Source of the DNA: Silene conica
Taxonomy: Eukaryota; Streptophyta; Magnoliopsida; Caryophyllales; Caryophyllaceae
Assembly (NCBI GenBank): GCA_029255685.2
Contig: CM055313.2
Location: 26,699,079 to 26,763,078 of the forward strand
Length of the DNA stretch: 64,000 nucleotides
Direction: 5' to 3'
The notes under the pieces: generated by a model
What the model saw: the letters and a program-made list of their open reading frames with translations, nothing else
The model's database searches: none
Told to the model about the DNA's origin: nothing
Translations under genes and position numbers: made by a program
Shown here: one piece after another, positions 1 through 11,485 of the stretch
Layout: each line of letters begins with the position of its first letter
Position numbering within the stretch: the stretch's first letter is position 1

Positions 1-484
1 TTCGGGCGCTCGTAGCGGGTGATTTGTTTTTTTCCCGGTTTCGTACCACGTATTAGAAGTCGCATCATGAGGTATTTGATTCGGTTCTATAACCGAAAAA
101 TAACTATACATCAGGTTTACACGATTATCCGATTATCGGCAGAAACTAGTTTATAGCATCCAAGTACCTCAAATGTCTTTCGTTGTTTGAAATTTTTTTT
201 GGTGCCCGAATCATCTGACTCAATTACCCATCGGTGCGATTGGACTTTTTTTTTTCCGGGAGCTCGGAGGCCTAACAAACGTGTATTATACATTCCAATT
301 TGTGCCGTTTCAAGGGATCGTAGCGTGTTTTGTGTTTTTTCTGCTGGTTTTCGTAGCACGTGTCCGAAGTCGCATCATGAGGTATCTGATTGGATTCTAT
401 ACCTAAAAGAACAGCGCATCACTCTTGCGCGATTATCCGATTATCGGCAAAAACTGGTTTATAGCATCCGGCAACCTCAAATGT
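1..484 (+). repeat. ~312-bp satellite (subfamily A), left part of array
   Basis: About one and a half monomers of the satellite that resumes at 14863. Landmarks in each monomer are the phrase GGGCGCTCGTAGCGGG, a block ending CATCATGAGGTATTTGATTC, the phrase CGATTATCCGATTATCGGC, and GGAGCTCGGAGGCCTAA. The landmark near 7 recurs near 315, a period of about 310. The array is cut at 484 by the solo LTR that follows. The five bases AATGT at 480-484 are repeated at 14863-14867, where the monomer sequence continues exactly. Confidence 0.9.
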
Positions 485-1730
485 TGTAACACCCCGTAAT
501 TTCCTATTCATTATATATTATTTAAAATCTTATTTTAGTAATAATGATGTTCCACAATAAATAAAATTCCATTTACAATATATCGTTTTTAACAATGATA
601 TTAATATGTCCGTCTTAAAGTTATACTTCTTAAACTTGTAAAACGTTACCCTGTCCTTGTTGCTAATTTTAAGATATTTTACAGGCATATTTTGTAACAT
701 CCCAATATTTCGAGATTCGGAAGTTTAAAGATTTTAAGTTCAAGTTCGAGAAATAATTTAATTTCGTAATTCTTGGTATTTCATTTAAATAACCGATTAA
801 TTTATGTGGGAATATTTAAAAGGATTTAAATAAGATTTTAATTAATTACGTAATTTACGTCTTAACAATTTAATTTCATAGTCCGGAAATATTTATATCG
901 TCTTAAGTTTATAGTTACCTTAAGTCGGTGTTTTTAGCTTAAACCGTCTTAAAACTTGTCATATGGGCCTAACTTGTTAATGGACCCATTTTCCTTCTTT
1001 TTCCTCACAAAACCCTAACCCCACCATCTTCTACCTCCCTCCTTCATGTCATTTTTCAGATTTGATAAATAAACAAACACCATTTTTGATTTCCTCCTCA
1101 TTCAATCTTAAAACTCTCATAGAATCTTCGTTTCTTATCCGATTGAGGCGATTTTCGCGGTCACGGATTCCTCTTCTCGCCCTCCGTCTTTCTAGGTAAG
1201 TTTTTACACAAAATAATTCCGTCTTATATTCTGGCCGTGACTCTAAAGTCACGTTTTTCGAGATTTAAGGGGTTTGTTGTGTTTCTAGCGCGGACTTGGA
1301 CAAAAGGAGCAGCTTGGAGTCGGATTCATGTTGGTTTAAGAAGCTAAAAGGTGACGATAATGAGATAACTCGGCCTTTATGTGTATATTAGCACTCTTGT
1401 TGTGATTCTTGTGTTAGTTTCTGATTTTTATTAATGTTCATTGTTCAAAGGACTTAGTAACATGTTTAGGATGTTTAATATGTGAAGAATTCATGCTTTA
1501 AGATGTTGTTATGTGTTCATAAGCTTATTTTCAGTTTTTCACATTTTGCGACAGATACTTGTTAAATTTGTTTGAGGATTGTTATGGGACTTGTTTGCTG
1601 CTAGATAGGTTGTATTTGATGATTAGTAATGTTGGGTAGACATCAGGTGTAGCAATTTTGAAGTTTGTATGTCGATTTATGAAGTTTCCAAACAATTTGT
1701 GACTTGCGATTTTTCGAACAGGCTCTCTGA

Positions 1731-2148
1731 GCCGGTCGACCGGCCGCCGGTCGACCGGCCGCCGGTCGACCGGCTGAGAGTGCGGTTGTGTGATTTTCGT
1801 ATTTTAGGAAATTGGCCTTGGACCGCCAGCCGGCCGACCGGCTGCCTTCCGACCGGCTGGTAGTCCCTTGTGTTGTGTATTGTTTGCGAAAAACCTAGGA
1901 AGAAGGGGAGCCCAGCCGGCAGACCGGCCGCCTGCCAGCCGGCTGGGAGTGCATTTGGGGTAGAGTTATATTTTGCGAAGGCTAGGGAATGGGGTTCCCA
2001 GCCGGCCGACCGGCTGCCTGCCGACCGGCTGGGAGTCCTTGTGTGGTTTTGTGCAAAAGAGAAAGGGAGGCTGAGGAGGTCACCAGCCGGCCGACCGGCT
2101 GCCTGCCGACCGGCTGCCTGCCGACCGGCTGCCTGCCGACCGGCTGGG
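1731..2148. repeat. CG-rich palindromic minisatellite in 5' LTR A
   Basis: Clusters of near-palindromes such as CAGCCGGCCGACCGGCTG and GCCGGTCGACCGGC, separated by ordinary sequence, at about 1731-1773, 1825-1860, 1911-1948, 1998-2033 and 2082-2148. The copy number differs from the 3' LTR of the same element: three against two GGTCGACC units in the first cluster, and three against one CCTGCCGACCGGCTG units in the last. That points to slippage or unequal exchange after or during insertion. Confidence 0.85.
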
Positions 2149-2454
2149 GACCCCTGTAAGCTAATTTGGATTTTTAAATCGTAATTCTTTCGTAACTTTC
2201 AAACGGTTAATCGGTTTTAATTGAAATTCGTTTTGTATACCCGTGACATGTATTTGAGGTCCCCGGTGTACGGGCAACATTATATTGGGTTCGGGAATGG
2301 AGTAAGGATAGAGACCCCCCGGTCGGGTAACCGAAAGGGAAACCGGCTCTCCCTCGTCTTAGTTCCCGGGATCAATTCAGTGTTGATTAGAAGTTTAAGA
2401 AGTTAGAACTATAGATTAGCTTCTACCTTTGGATGTTAGTGGTTACATTGGTTG

Positions 2455-2958
2455 TCGCGTGGTGGGATATGTGTTAAGCTCACCTCTGGACCCACTACGT
2501 GTTTATATGTCGCGTGACGGGATATGTGTTAAGCTCACCTCTGGACCCGTTACGTGTTTTGCTTGGGCGTGTCAGGATATGTGTTAAGCTCACCTCTGGA
2601 CCTGACACGTGATCGGTTGTCGTACACGGGATATGTGTTAAGCTCACCTCTGGACCCGTTGTGCGGTGACTGCGTATTGGGATATGTGTTAAGTTCACCT
2701 CTGGACCCAATACATGTTTGTAGCATTGGGATATGTGTTAAGCTCACCTCTGGACCCTTTGCTTTTGGATGATTAGGGATATGTGTTGAGTTCACCTCTG
2801 GACCCTTTTCATGATTGTAAGTTTAGGGATATGTGTTAAGTTCACCTCTGGACCCTTTACTTGAATTGTATGTTGGGATATGTGTTAAGTTCACCTCTGG
2901 ACCCGACATAGTGTAGTAATGGGATATGTGTTAAGTTCACCTCTGGACCCGTTGCTAG
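2455..2958 (+). repeat. Array of ten hairpin units in 5' LTR A
   Basis: Ten direct repeats at about 47-56 bp spacing share a core of about 24 bases, starting ATATGTGTTAAG and ending CACCTCTGGA. Each core is enclosed by arms that differ between units but pair with each other: for example CGTGGTGGG/CCCACTACG, CGTGTCAGG/CCTGACACG, GTATTGGG/CCCAATAC and TATGTTGGG/CCCGACATA. Unit 3 replaces the usual innermost GGG/CCC by AGG/CCT, a paired change. The short open frames on both strands here are translations of this repeat. Confidence 0.9.
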
Positions 2959-3641
2959 TGTTATGGATGTTTTATCTGCTTGCCTTGATGAGGGCACAAT
3001 GTCAGATATGCATGATTGGTTATTGAGGTTTATTTGATTTGTGGTTAAATCATCCAAGGCATTGGATGACTCTTAGTTCGGTTTCATAAATAGTTGGATT
3101 GAAAGACCCCCCGACTGGGTAACCAGTAGGGAAACCGGCTCTCCTTCCTAACGGTTTATGAAGTTGGTTGAGAGCCGTGCACTAGAGTTTGCATGATAGT
3201 ATGAGGACAGTTGATGAGTTGTTTATGCTTCACATGTTATATATGTTGGAGTATTCTGTATTGCTTTATGTGTTACGTGTTGTCACAAAAGGTGGCTAGG
3301 AGAACTCTAGTCACTCCCCACTGATTGTGGCGTACATGTTTACATGTATGTAGGTACATGACAGGTTGGCAGAGGGGTTGCATGGAGCTAACGAGCGATG
3401 ATCCTTCACCGATTGACTTACACTTTTACGTTAGCTAGACTTAGAATTACATTTCAGTTTTTGAGTGCCTGTAGGGATGTGCCATCCCGGGCTGCTTTTA
3501 TATTACGCTTGTATACTTATTTATGTTTCGGTTTTGTAATAGGACACCTCGCATGTTTAGTTATGTAAAAAGTTTTAATTCCGCTGCATTTTTAGTACTT
3601 TTGTATGTTTATATTTCCGCTTTCGCGAGGGGTTTTACAGT

Positions 3642-3653
3642 TGGTATCAGAGC
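3642..3653 (+). other. Primer-binding site (initiator-Met tRNA) of element A
   Basis: TGGTATCAGAGC lies two bases downstream of the 5' LTR end (3639). It is the complement of the 3' end of plant initiator-methionine tRNA, the usual primer of plant gypsy and copia elements. Confidence 0.92.
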
Positions 3654-5438
3654 ATTATTGCTCCCGACGCACTCATGTAACCCCCAACCTTAACTTGACC
3701 ATTTAATCGAATAATGAATGAGAGATGGGGTAGATTTAAGGACTTAAATTGTAGTCTGTTTTGTGACTGCTTTTATTAGGTTCCAACGTGTTTGTTGATT
3801 GTCTTTGATTTTACTTTATTGCCTTCCAATCGACGAACCGTGGACTAATCCATCTGGCGATGAAGACCTGAGTTCCTACCGAAGATAGAAGATTCGTGCT
3901 ACTGTTGGGGAATGCTTCTAAGCCTTGAAGATACTTCTCTTTCTTCGTGCATCACCTTTTTCGATAACTCTGGATGCACATCCTTCTTTTAGAATATTTG
4001 TCTATCTTGCTTGAACAGATCTTCATATCTTTTCAGCTTAACCTTGTTGATTGCTTTCTTAAGATGCCCTCTAGGTAACCTTCCCTTTTATTGGATTTGG
4101 AGGAACTAGTCTTAGGATAATCGTAAGCTGTGTTATGAGAAATATTGTTATTTGAGGAATAACTTAAGAGGTATTGTAATACCTCTAAAATCGAGACTCG
4201 ATAATTAAGTTTTAATTGTTATATCGATAGTTTACTTACGTCTTTGAGCAATGAAACCAAGGTGTGTGAATAGGTGGTTAGGGGGGATCGAACCCTAGAC
4301 CTCTAGTTTCACCTTTTATGTCATGGTGGGGATCGATCCCTAGACCTTGTGCGCGTGACCTGGGCCTCGTAATGTGTGCCCAACTCTAAAGCCCACACGG
4401 CTGTTTTGTGTATATCTACACAACCCTACTAGGAATACCACCTACCACCACTTTTTAAGACTCCTATAGACCTAGACTTTACCCTAATCTATAATCAAAC
4501 ACCACACACACCCAGCCGTCGTAGCAGAGAACATCGAGTAGTCAGTCACGGTGGTCATAGCACTCTCTAAGGTGGTTCGTTTTAGCCGTGAACACTGGTA
4601 CGTACACCACTGGTTGTTTTACCCCGCCTTATTCCTCTGTTTATGCGTCTTTTATACGAGTCAATAACGTGTCTAAGATACTGTTGTTGGTATAATCTGG
4701 TTCCATGTTGTTAGTAGTTTAATTTCGACCTATAATGAACTGATCGTGACCAGCGTGAACCACCAGACACGGTGGTTTTGTAGCCGTGACAGTCTCGTGT
4801 TTTCACAGTAGTAATATATGAGTTGTAACGTATGGTTGCAGGGGCTTGTTTTGTTGAGTCTGTTCACCTTTTGTTCTGGTGTTGTGGCAGGTCGGTTAGG
4901 GGTGGTACAGGGGGTGTTTTGGTGTCTGGCTTGGTGGTCGTAGTCGGGGAGATCTGGGTCGAATGGGGTCGTGTCTTCTGGTGGCTGTAGGGTGTTCTGA
5001 GTTGTTTTTATTTTCAGAGAACGAGTCAGGTTTGGTTGCTGTTTTGGGGGTGGCGTTACTGGTGACTCGGGGGAGGTCGGTACAGTAACACCACCATGGT
5101 TACGAGGGGGTAGTCAGAGGTAGCGAGAGTGGTGGTCGTGGTCAGTGTTGGCGGTGGTAACAGCGGTCGAAGTGGTTCTGTTGTGTAGTGGTTTGAGTCG
5201 TGGTTCCGGGTCTGGTCTGAGTTCAGAGGGCTTGGTCTGTTGGGTCGGCGTAGGTCGTAGGGTTTGGAGGTGTCACGGTGGAAGTGGGTAGTCGGTGGTG
5301 TTGGCAGGAGGTGGGAACGGGTGTTCGAAGTGGTGGTTCAAGGGTGTTGCCGTGGGTGAAGTCGGGTGTGGGGTGTGTTGTCGGGTACTTCTAAGTAGGT
5401 GTTTAGTTGTTTTTATTCTTCTTGTTTTATTATTAATA

Positions 5439-5441
<3 letters not shown>

Positions 5442-5470
<29 letters not shown>

Positions 5471-5471
5471 T
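5442..5471. repeat. (ATT)n microsatellite
   Basis: About nine to ten consecutive ATT units inside solo LTR D. Confidence 0.9.
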
Positions 5472-5880
5472 AATTATGGTATATTAAGTTGTTAAGTAAA
5501 GATATTGTGATATTAAGGAAATGATTTTGGGCATTTAATGTGGGATATGGTATTTATGCACATTTTAATAATTTGAATTTCAAACCAAGATTTCTATTTT
5601 TGGAAGCTACTAAATATAGAAAGTTACTATAAATGGTAATGTGTATACGTATTACGAGAGTAGGAAGTTTATTAATTAAGTAATATACTTTTAGGTGGAA
5701 GTTTTCGTGTGGAGCACTTTTGAGAACGGTTGTGCATTTTGCCTTTTTCATCTGCAATTACGAGGTAGGGGAATACTACATATATGAGATGTGTAACCTG
5801 TGTATTGGTTGATATTAATTATGTTCATATATATTGTTATATGATTGATATATTGTGATATATAATTCTGTGATACGATA

Positions 5881-5984
5881 TGGTGCGGAGATAAAGGGTC
5901 TGTGTTTGGTGCGGAGATAAAGGGTCTGTGTTTGGTGCGGAGATAAAGGGTCTGTGTTTGGTGCGGAGAAAAAGGGTCTGTGAT
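5881..5984 (+). repeat. 26-bp tandem repeat, four copies
   Basis: The unit starts TGGTGCGGAGATAAAGGGTC and recurs at 5881, 5907, 5933 and 5959. The fourth copy has GAAAAAGG in place of GATAAAGG. It lies inside solo LTR D. Unlike the arrays of LTRs A to C it has no paired flanking arms. Confidence 0.92.
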
Positions 5985-8900
5985 TCGGAGTGGAGAAGTT
6001 CAGCTTTCTATTTATAGTAATGCGGTTTATTTACAGTTTTCTCTACTCAACCTCGTGGTTGACCCTGTGTATTCGTGATCACCTGTGATGAACCAATTAT
6101 TGGGGAGCAGATTGACAGGTATAAAGACTACGGGAGCTTGGGGAAGGGAGAAGCATGGACCCGGACCTGCCTAGAGTCTAGCTCACGTGATAGTAGTTGA
6201 TGAGTTGTACTTTTATTTATATCAGAACAATTTTATTTTTGGCTATGTAAGAACATGTTTTGAGTTTAAACTTAATTTAAAGTACTGTTTATCTTCCTTT
6301 GTATCTACTGCCTCGGGAAACCGAGATGGTAACACCTGTATTTATCTGAGGAGTCCTAATTCAGGCCCTTAAATAAATGGGGGTGTTACAGGTATCGAGA
6401 GACATGTTTTGGTGATCTAAGGGTCTAGTTGTCTATCCAATTGGGAGAGTGAAAGTGAGTGATAGGATACCGGCTTGAAGGTTGAGTTGTTTACTTAGTA
6501 TTCGGTGGAACTTAATCTTGAGAACCATGCTTAGATTGTGAAAATATGTGGATTGAAGAGTACTTTTTAAGGAGTTAGATAAGATACTTGAGGATATAGA
6601 CCGACCTAGAAGAATAGGCTTAAGATGCTAATGAAAAAGAATAGATGAGTTATGTGAGTTAGTATCACTTGATTTAGGTGAGTGATTAAGTTGAGAAAGG
6701 TCCGTTGTTTAGGAATGTGAATCATTGGCTATAATGGTTGAATACTTGAAGAGTTTTGACTTAAGCTTAGGAGAAGTGAATCACTACTTGACCCTAGGTT
6801 GTTTAATGGATTTTAGCGTTTGCCTAATGGAGGACTTAAGAGAAATTTAAGGATGCACCACGGTATGTGGATGGAATAGAGAAGTTCACTTGGAGATGAA
6901 AGTTCAGAAACTTGATGGTTAAAAATTGTTAACTTGTGGACAGTGAAGTAAGTAAAGTGGATATAGCATTTAGGGGTGATGACCTGAAAGTGTTATTGAA
7001 TTGTCATTTGAGGGACTAGCAGAGATGAGACATCTCAAACTTTTGGGAATAGGTAGTTGTAATGATGATATCGTTTAAAGTTTGGAAGATAAGGATATAT
7101 GAATCATTAGAGGAATTGTTCGTGAGAACCGATAATTGAATGACTTGATGTGGAAAGTAAGAAGTGAGAACCCCGTGAGAATGGTGAGAGACCTGCACCT
7201 TGGGAGATGTCCGTAATCGTTTATTTCATTTCGCTTCTCGCCTTTCCCCTCCTTTGCTTCTCCTTCTGATCATGGCTTCAATTTTATTGGAGTCCATAGC
7301 CTAAAGTTTGTTACCTGGTCATCTCGTTGCTCCTCGAGTCGTTTCTTAGGACTCTCTCGAGATCTGTATCATGTTTGCCCTTAAAGTTCGTATCTCATCT
7401 GATCTCATCCTCTGTGAGCCTTGTTCTTTTTCATTTAGATTAGTGGCGAGATCGACCTATTCTCGGGGTAGAGATACATGCCTTGAGGAATGTTTGGTTC
7501 TGCGTTGTCAGGATTTGGTTGAGAGAGTTGGTGAGAATAGTGTTCGCGCGATGTTGGATAGTGTACCGTCTTGAGAGTTCCATGTACGATGGGTCGGTGT
7601 GTAAGTGGTATTTGTAGATTTTGAAGTACCATTTGAGGATTTGAATAAAATGCTTGGAGTCCTAGATGAATTTAGAGGAATGTACCTTGGATAATGATGA
7701 TGTGGTTAATTGGTTGAATGAGGTAAGTTAGTGCTACTTAATCTTGAAGAATTTTTGTAATGCAGAAAGGACCACATACTTGAGGAACGAGAGTTATTGG
7801 TAACGGTGTGAGAATGTTGAGACATTTACGATTTGACTTATGGAGTTGACTGAGTGTTTGACCGTAGGTTACTTATTGAACCTCGGCGTTTACCTATTGA
7901 GATACTTAAAGAAATTGTAAGATGCCCCACTGTTAGGTGGATTGTTTTTGATAGCTGTGGAATAATGGAAGTTTGTTGGCTTAATAACGCTTCATGAGTG
8001 GTTGACAGGTAACCATTGATGTCTGAGGTAATCATGGAGTAGAAATTTGTAACTTATAAGTGTTCATGAATATCATTCGGGAACTTCAGAATGCGAATAA
8101 CTAAACCTTATTGAAACTGTAGGAGTGAAAGTTGTTACTTCTTTGGAACCTTTTCTTTGGGATGTATATTTTTGGTAAGTGGTTGAAACCAGAGGATTTA
8201 AGAGTTGCTACCTTAGTAAGATCTTGGTTTGAATGTTCATTGTGGTAATAAAATTTGGGAATTTTTTTTATATCGAGCCTTGTGGAATAGGTTTGCTAGG
8301 ATCGAACCGTTAAAATTTAAGGTTATAGGATGATGAATACCATATCTTGGGTTTCGAGGTTCGTTGTTATGGTAATAGAATCCCGGTTCAGAGTGTTGGA
8401 AGACTTCTTGTTGAGGAATACCTTGTTCTGTGGATGGGATAATGATAAGAGGGATCGTGAAACCATTGAGAGTCTATAGATCACTTGAATTGCCCTGCTA
8501 GGGATATATTGGGAATCGTGTAACGATGCTTTGATTATGGATCGAGTGATTAGTGACCCCATGTTTAGCAAGAGTTACTGTTTTCCTTGACCTCTAACCT
8601 GGTTGTTTCATTCCTTCGATCCTTCCTTGTACGTTCTGTCAGCTGTGAAACTAGGAACTCTTAATCCTTCGTGTCGAAGGTAATCTCTATGACTGTTTCT
8701 GCGCTCCCAACGACTGTTTTTGAAATTCGTTTCCCTATTGTTGACTCTAAATTTGGTGTTTTTGGAAAATCTTACTGCTTTTGGAGTTCGAAACTACTTT
8801 CTCTTCCGTTGGAGGTAACCTTTAGTCATTTTTACAATTTTACTCTTTCAAGAATTTGAGAATAAAAGTTAATTTTGAAGGAAACCTGGTTTGAAAGAGC

Positions 8901-10303
8901 TGAATGTTTTACAACTTTGAGGGATTTCAGCGTTGATTGCCACTGGAACTTGTTATTGGAGACGTCTGATAACCTGTGCTGTGCTTATCAACACCGAATC
9001 AATCTAAATTTTGAATTTTGACTGATTTAAATTTGGGACTTGTCTCAGATTTGGAATGTCGGACTCTTGAATACGTAACGAGAATCCCAATGTCCACTGA
9101 CAGAGACTGGTGCCTTAAAATCTTTTTCTTCTAAGAAAATTTTTGAAAGATAAAGTTTTGGGTTACAATAACCCAGGTAGTACGTTTTGGTAGTTAAAGT
9201 TATTTTCGTACTTACTTCTGTTTTCAAGTTTCGAGGACGAAACTTTTTGAAAGATGGGGTGATTGTAACATCCCAATATTTCGAGATTCGGAAGTTTAAA
9301 GATTTTAAGTTCAAGTTCGAGAAATAATTTATATTTCGTAATTCTTGGTATTTCATTTAAATAACCGATTAATTTATGTGGGAATATTTAAAAGGATTTA
9401 AATAAGATTTTAATTAATTGCGTAATTTACGTCTTAGCAATTTAATTTCATAGTCCGGAAATATTTATATCGTCTTAAGTTTATAGTTACCTTAAGTCGG
9501 TGTTTTTAGCTTAAACCGTCTTAAAACTTGTCATATGGGCCTAACTTGTTAATGGACCCATTTTCCTTCTTTTTCCTCACAAAACCCTAACCCCACCATC
9601 TTCTACCTCCCTCCTTCATGTCATTTTTCAGATTTGATAAATAAACAAACACAATTTTTGATTTCCTCCTCATTCAATCTTAAAACTCTCATAGAATCTT
9701 CGTTTCTTATCCGATTGAGGCGATTTTCGCGGTCACGGATTCCTCTTCTCGCCCTCCGTCTTTCTAGGTAAGTTTTTACCCAAAATAATTCCGTCTTATA
9801 TTCTGGCCGTGACTCTAAAGTCACGTTTTTCGAGATTTAAGGGGTTTGTTGTGTTTCTAGCGCGGACTTGGACAAAAGGAGCAGCTTGGAGTCGGATTCA
9901 TGTTGGTTTAAGAAGCTAAAAGGTGACGATAATGAGATAACTCGGCCTTTATGTGTATATTAGCACTCTTGTTGTGATTCTTGTGTTAGTTTCTGATTTT
10001 TATTAATGTTCATTGTTCAAAGGACTTAGTAACATGTTTAGGATGTTTAATATGTGAAGAATTCATGCTTTAAGATGTTGTTATGTGTTCATAAGCTTAT
10101 TTTCAGTTTTTCACATTTTGCGACAGATACTTGTTAAATTTGTTTGAGGATTGTTATGGGACTTGTTTGCTGCTAGATAGGTTGTATTTGATGATTAGTA
10201 ATGTTGGGTAGACATCAGGTGTAACAATTTTGAAGTTTGTATGTCGATTTATGAAGTTTCCAAACAATTTGTGACTTGCGATTTTTCGAACAGGCTCTCT
10301 GAG

Positions 10304-10676
10304 CCGGTCGACCGGCCGCCGGTCGACCGGCTGAGAGTGCGTTTGTGTGATTTTCGTATTTTAGGAAATTGGCCTTGGACCGCCAGCCGGCCGACCGGCT
10401 GCCTTCCGACCGGCTGGTAGTCCCTTGTGTTGTGTATTGTTTGCGAAAAACCTAGGAAGAAGGGGAGCCCAGCCGGCAGACCGGCCGCCTGCCAGCCGGC
10501 TGGGAGTGCATTTGGGGTAGAGTTATATTTTGCGAAGGCTAGGGAATGGGGTTCCCAGCCGGCCGACCGGCTGCCTGCCGACCGGCTGGGAGTCCTTGTG
10601 TGGTTTTGTGCAAAAGAGAAAGGGAGGCTGAGGAGGTCACCAGCCGGCCGACCGGCTGCCTGCCGACCGGCTGGGG
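10304..10676. repeat. CG-rich palindromic minisatellite in 3' LTR A
   Basis: Same clusters of GCCGGTCGACCGGC and CAGCCGGCCGACCGGCTG as in the 5' LTR, but with one fewer unit in the first cluster and two fewer in the last. Confidence 0.85.
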
Positions 10677-10981
10677 ACCCCTGTAAGCTAATTTGGATTT
10701 TTAAATCGTAATTCTTTCGTAACTTTCAAACGGTTAATCGGTTTTAATTGAAATACGTTTCTTATACCCGTGACATGTATTTGAGGTCCCCGGTGTACGG
10801 GCAACATTATATTGGGTTCGGGAATGGAGTAAGGATAGAGACCCCCCGGTCGGGTAACCGAAAGGGAAACCGGCTCTCCCTCGTCTTAGTTCCCGGGATC
10901 AATTCAGTGTTGATTAGAAGTTTAAGAAGTTAGAACTATAGATTAGCTTCTACCTTTGGATGTTAGTGGTTACATTGGTTG

Positions 10982-11485
10982 TCGCGTGGTGGGATATGTG
11001 TTAAGCTCACCTCTGGACCCACTACGTGTTTATATGTCGCGTGACGGGATATGTGTTAAGCTCACCTCTGGACCCGTTACGTGTTTTGCTTGGGCGTGTC
11101 AGGATATGTGTTAAGCTCACCTCTGGACCTGACACGTGATCGGTTGTCGTACACGGGATATGTGTTAAGCTCACCTCTGGACCCGTTGTGCGGTGACTGC
11201 GTATTGGGATATGTGTTAAGTTCACCTCTGGACCCAATACATGTTTGTAGCATTGGGATATGTGTTAAGCTCACCTCTGGACCCTTTGCTTTTGGATGAT
11301 TAGGGATATGTGTTGAGTTCACCTCTGGACCCTTTTCATGATTGTAAGTTTAGGGATATGTGTTAAGTTCACCTCTGGACCCTTTACTTGAATTGTATGT
11401 TGGGATATGTGTTAAGTTCACCTCTGGACCCGACATAGTGTAGTAATGGGATATGTGTTAAGTTCACCTCTGGACCCGTTGCTAG
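10982..11485 (+). repeat. Array of ten hairpin units in 3' LTR A
   Basis: Copy of the array at 2455-2958 in the other LTR: ten cores starting ATATGTGTTAAG, each with complementary flanking arms. By eye the arms match the 5' LTR unit for unit. Confidence 0.9.

Larger units (their letters stand above)
693..3639 (+). repeat. 5' LTR of element A (2947 bp)
   Basis: Runs from TGTAACATCCCAATATTTCG to TTTTACA. It carries a CG-rich palindromic minisatellite (1731-2148), two GTAA-loop mini hairpins (about 2311-2356 and 3099-3147), a ten-unit hairpin array (2455-2958) and the CTAGGAG...CTCCCCACTGA motif near 3294. It is 44 bp longer than the 3' LTR, because the minisatellite has three more 15-bp units here and a single base is missing near 751. 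Short frames within it come from the repeats and are not genes. Confidence 0.93.
4175..6390 (+). mobile_element. Nested solo LTR D (2216 bp)
   Basis: Begins TGTAATACCTCT and ends GGGGGTGTTACA, flanked by the perfect 5-bp duplication GGTAT (4170-4174 and 6391-6395). There is no internal region or second LTR. It contains an (ATT)n microsatellite (about 5442-5471) and four copies of a 26-bp repeat (5881-5984). Orientation is not certain because both ends read TGTAA inward; I call plus because of the GGGGTGTTACA end. No coding capacity is seen. Confidence 0.85.
3640..9263 (+). mobile_element. Non-coding internal region of element A
   Basis: About 5.6 kb between the LTRs, of which 4175-6390 is a later insertion. 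The remaining ~3.4 kb has no open frame above about 100 codons and no retroviral motif that I can recognise on either strand. Stretches 7360-7590 and 8100-8290, plus the last ~350 bases, resemble 41784-42758, the internal remnant of another family member, so this non-coding sequence is shared family sequence. It ends in a purine-rich tract, GAAAGATGGGGTGAT (9249-9263), immediately before the 3' LTR. Confidence 0.8.

Noticed and set aside
1870-2184. 104-codon frame rich in Pro/Ala/Gly over the CG-rich minisatellite
   Set aside because: It follows the palindromic repeat; the 3' LTR copy has a different length; no domain.
2455-2958. CRISPR-like array (regular ~30-base repeats with variable spacers)
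   Set aside because: The repeats lie inside plant LTRs in two copies, the spacers are 17-30 bases and complementary to each other around each repeat, and no cas genes exist. It is the hairpin array.
2495-3057. Several open frames on both strands across the hairpin array, with repeated peptide words
   Set aside because: They appear in both LTRs, on both strands at once, and are translations of the tandem repeat, with no protein-like features.
5295-5495. 66-codon frame with a hydrophobic tail, possible membrane peptide
   Set aside because: The hydrophobic tail is a translation of the (ATT)n microsatellite inside a solo LTR.
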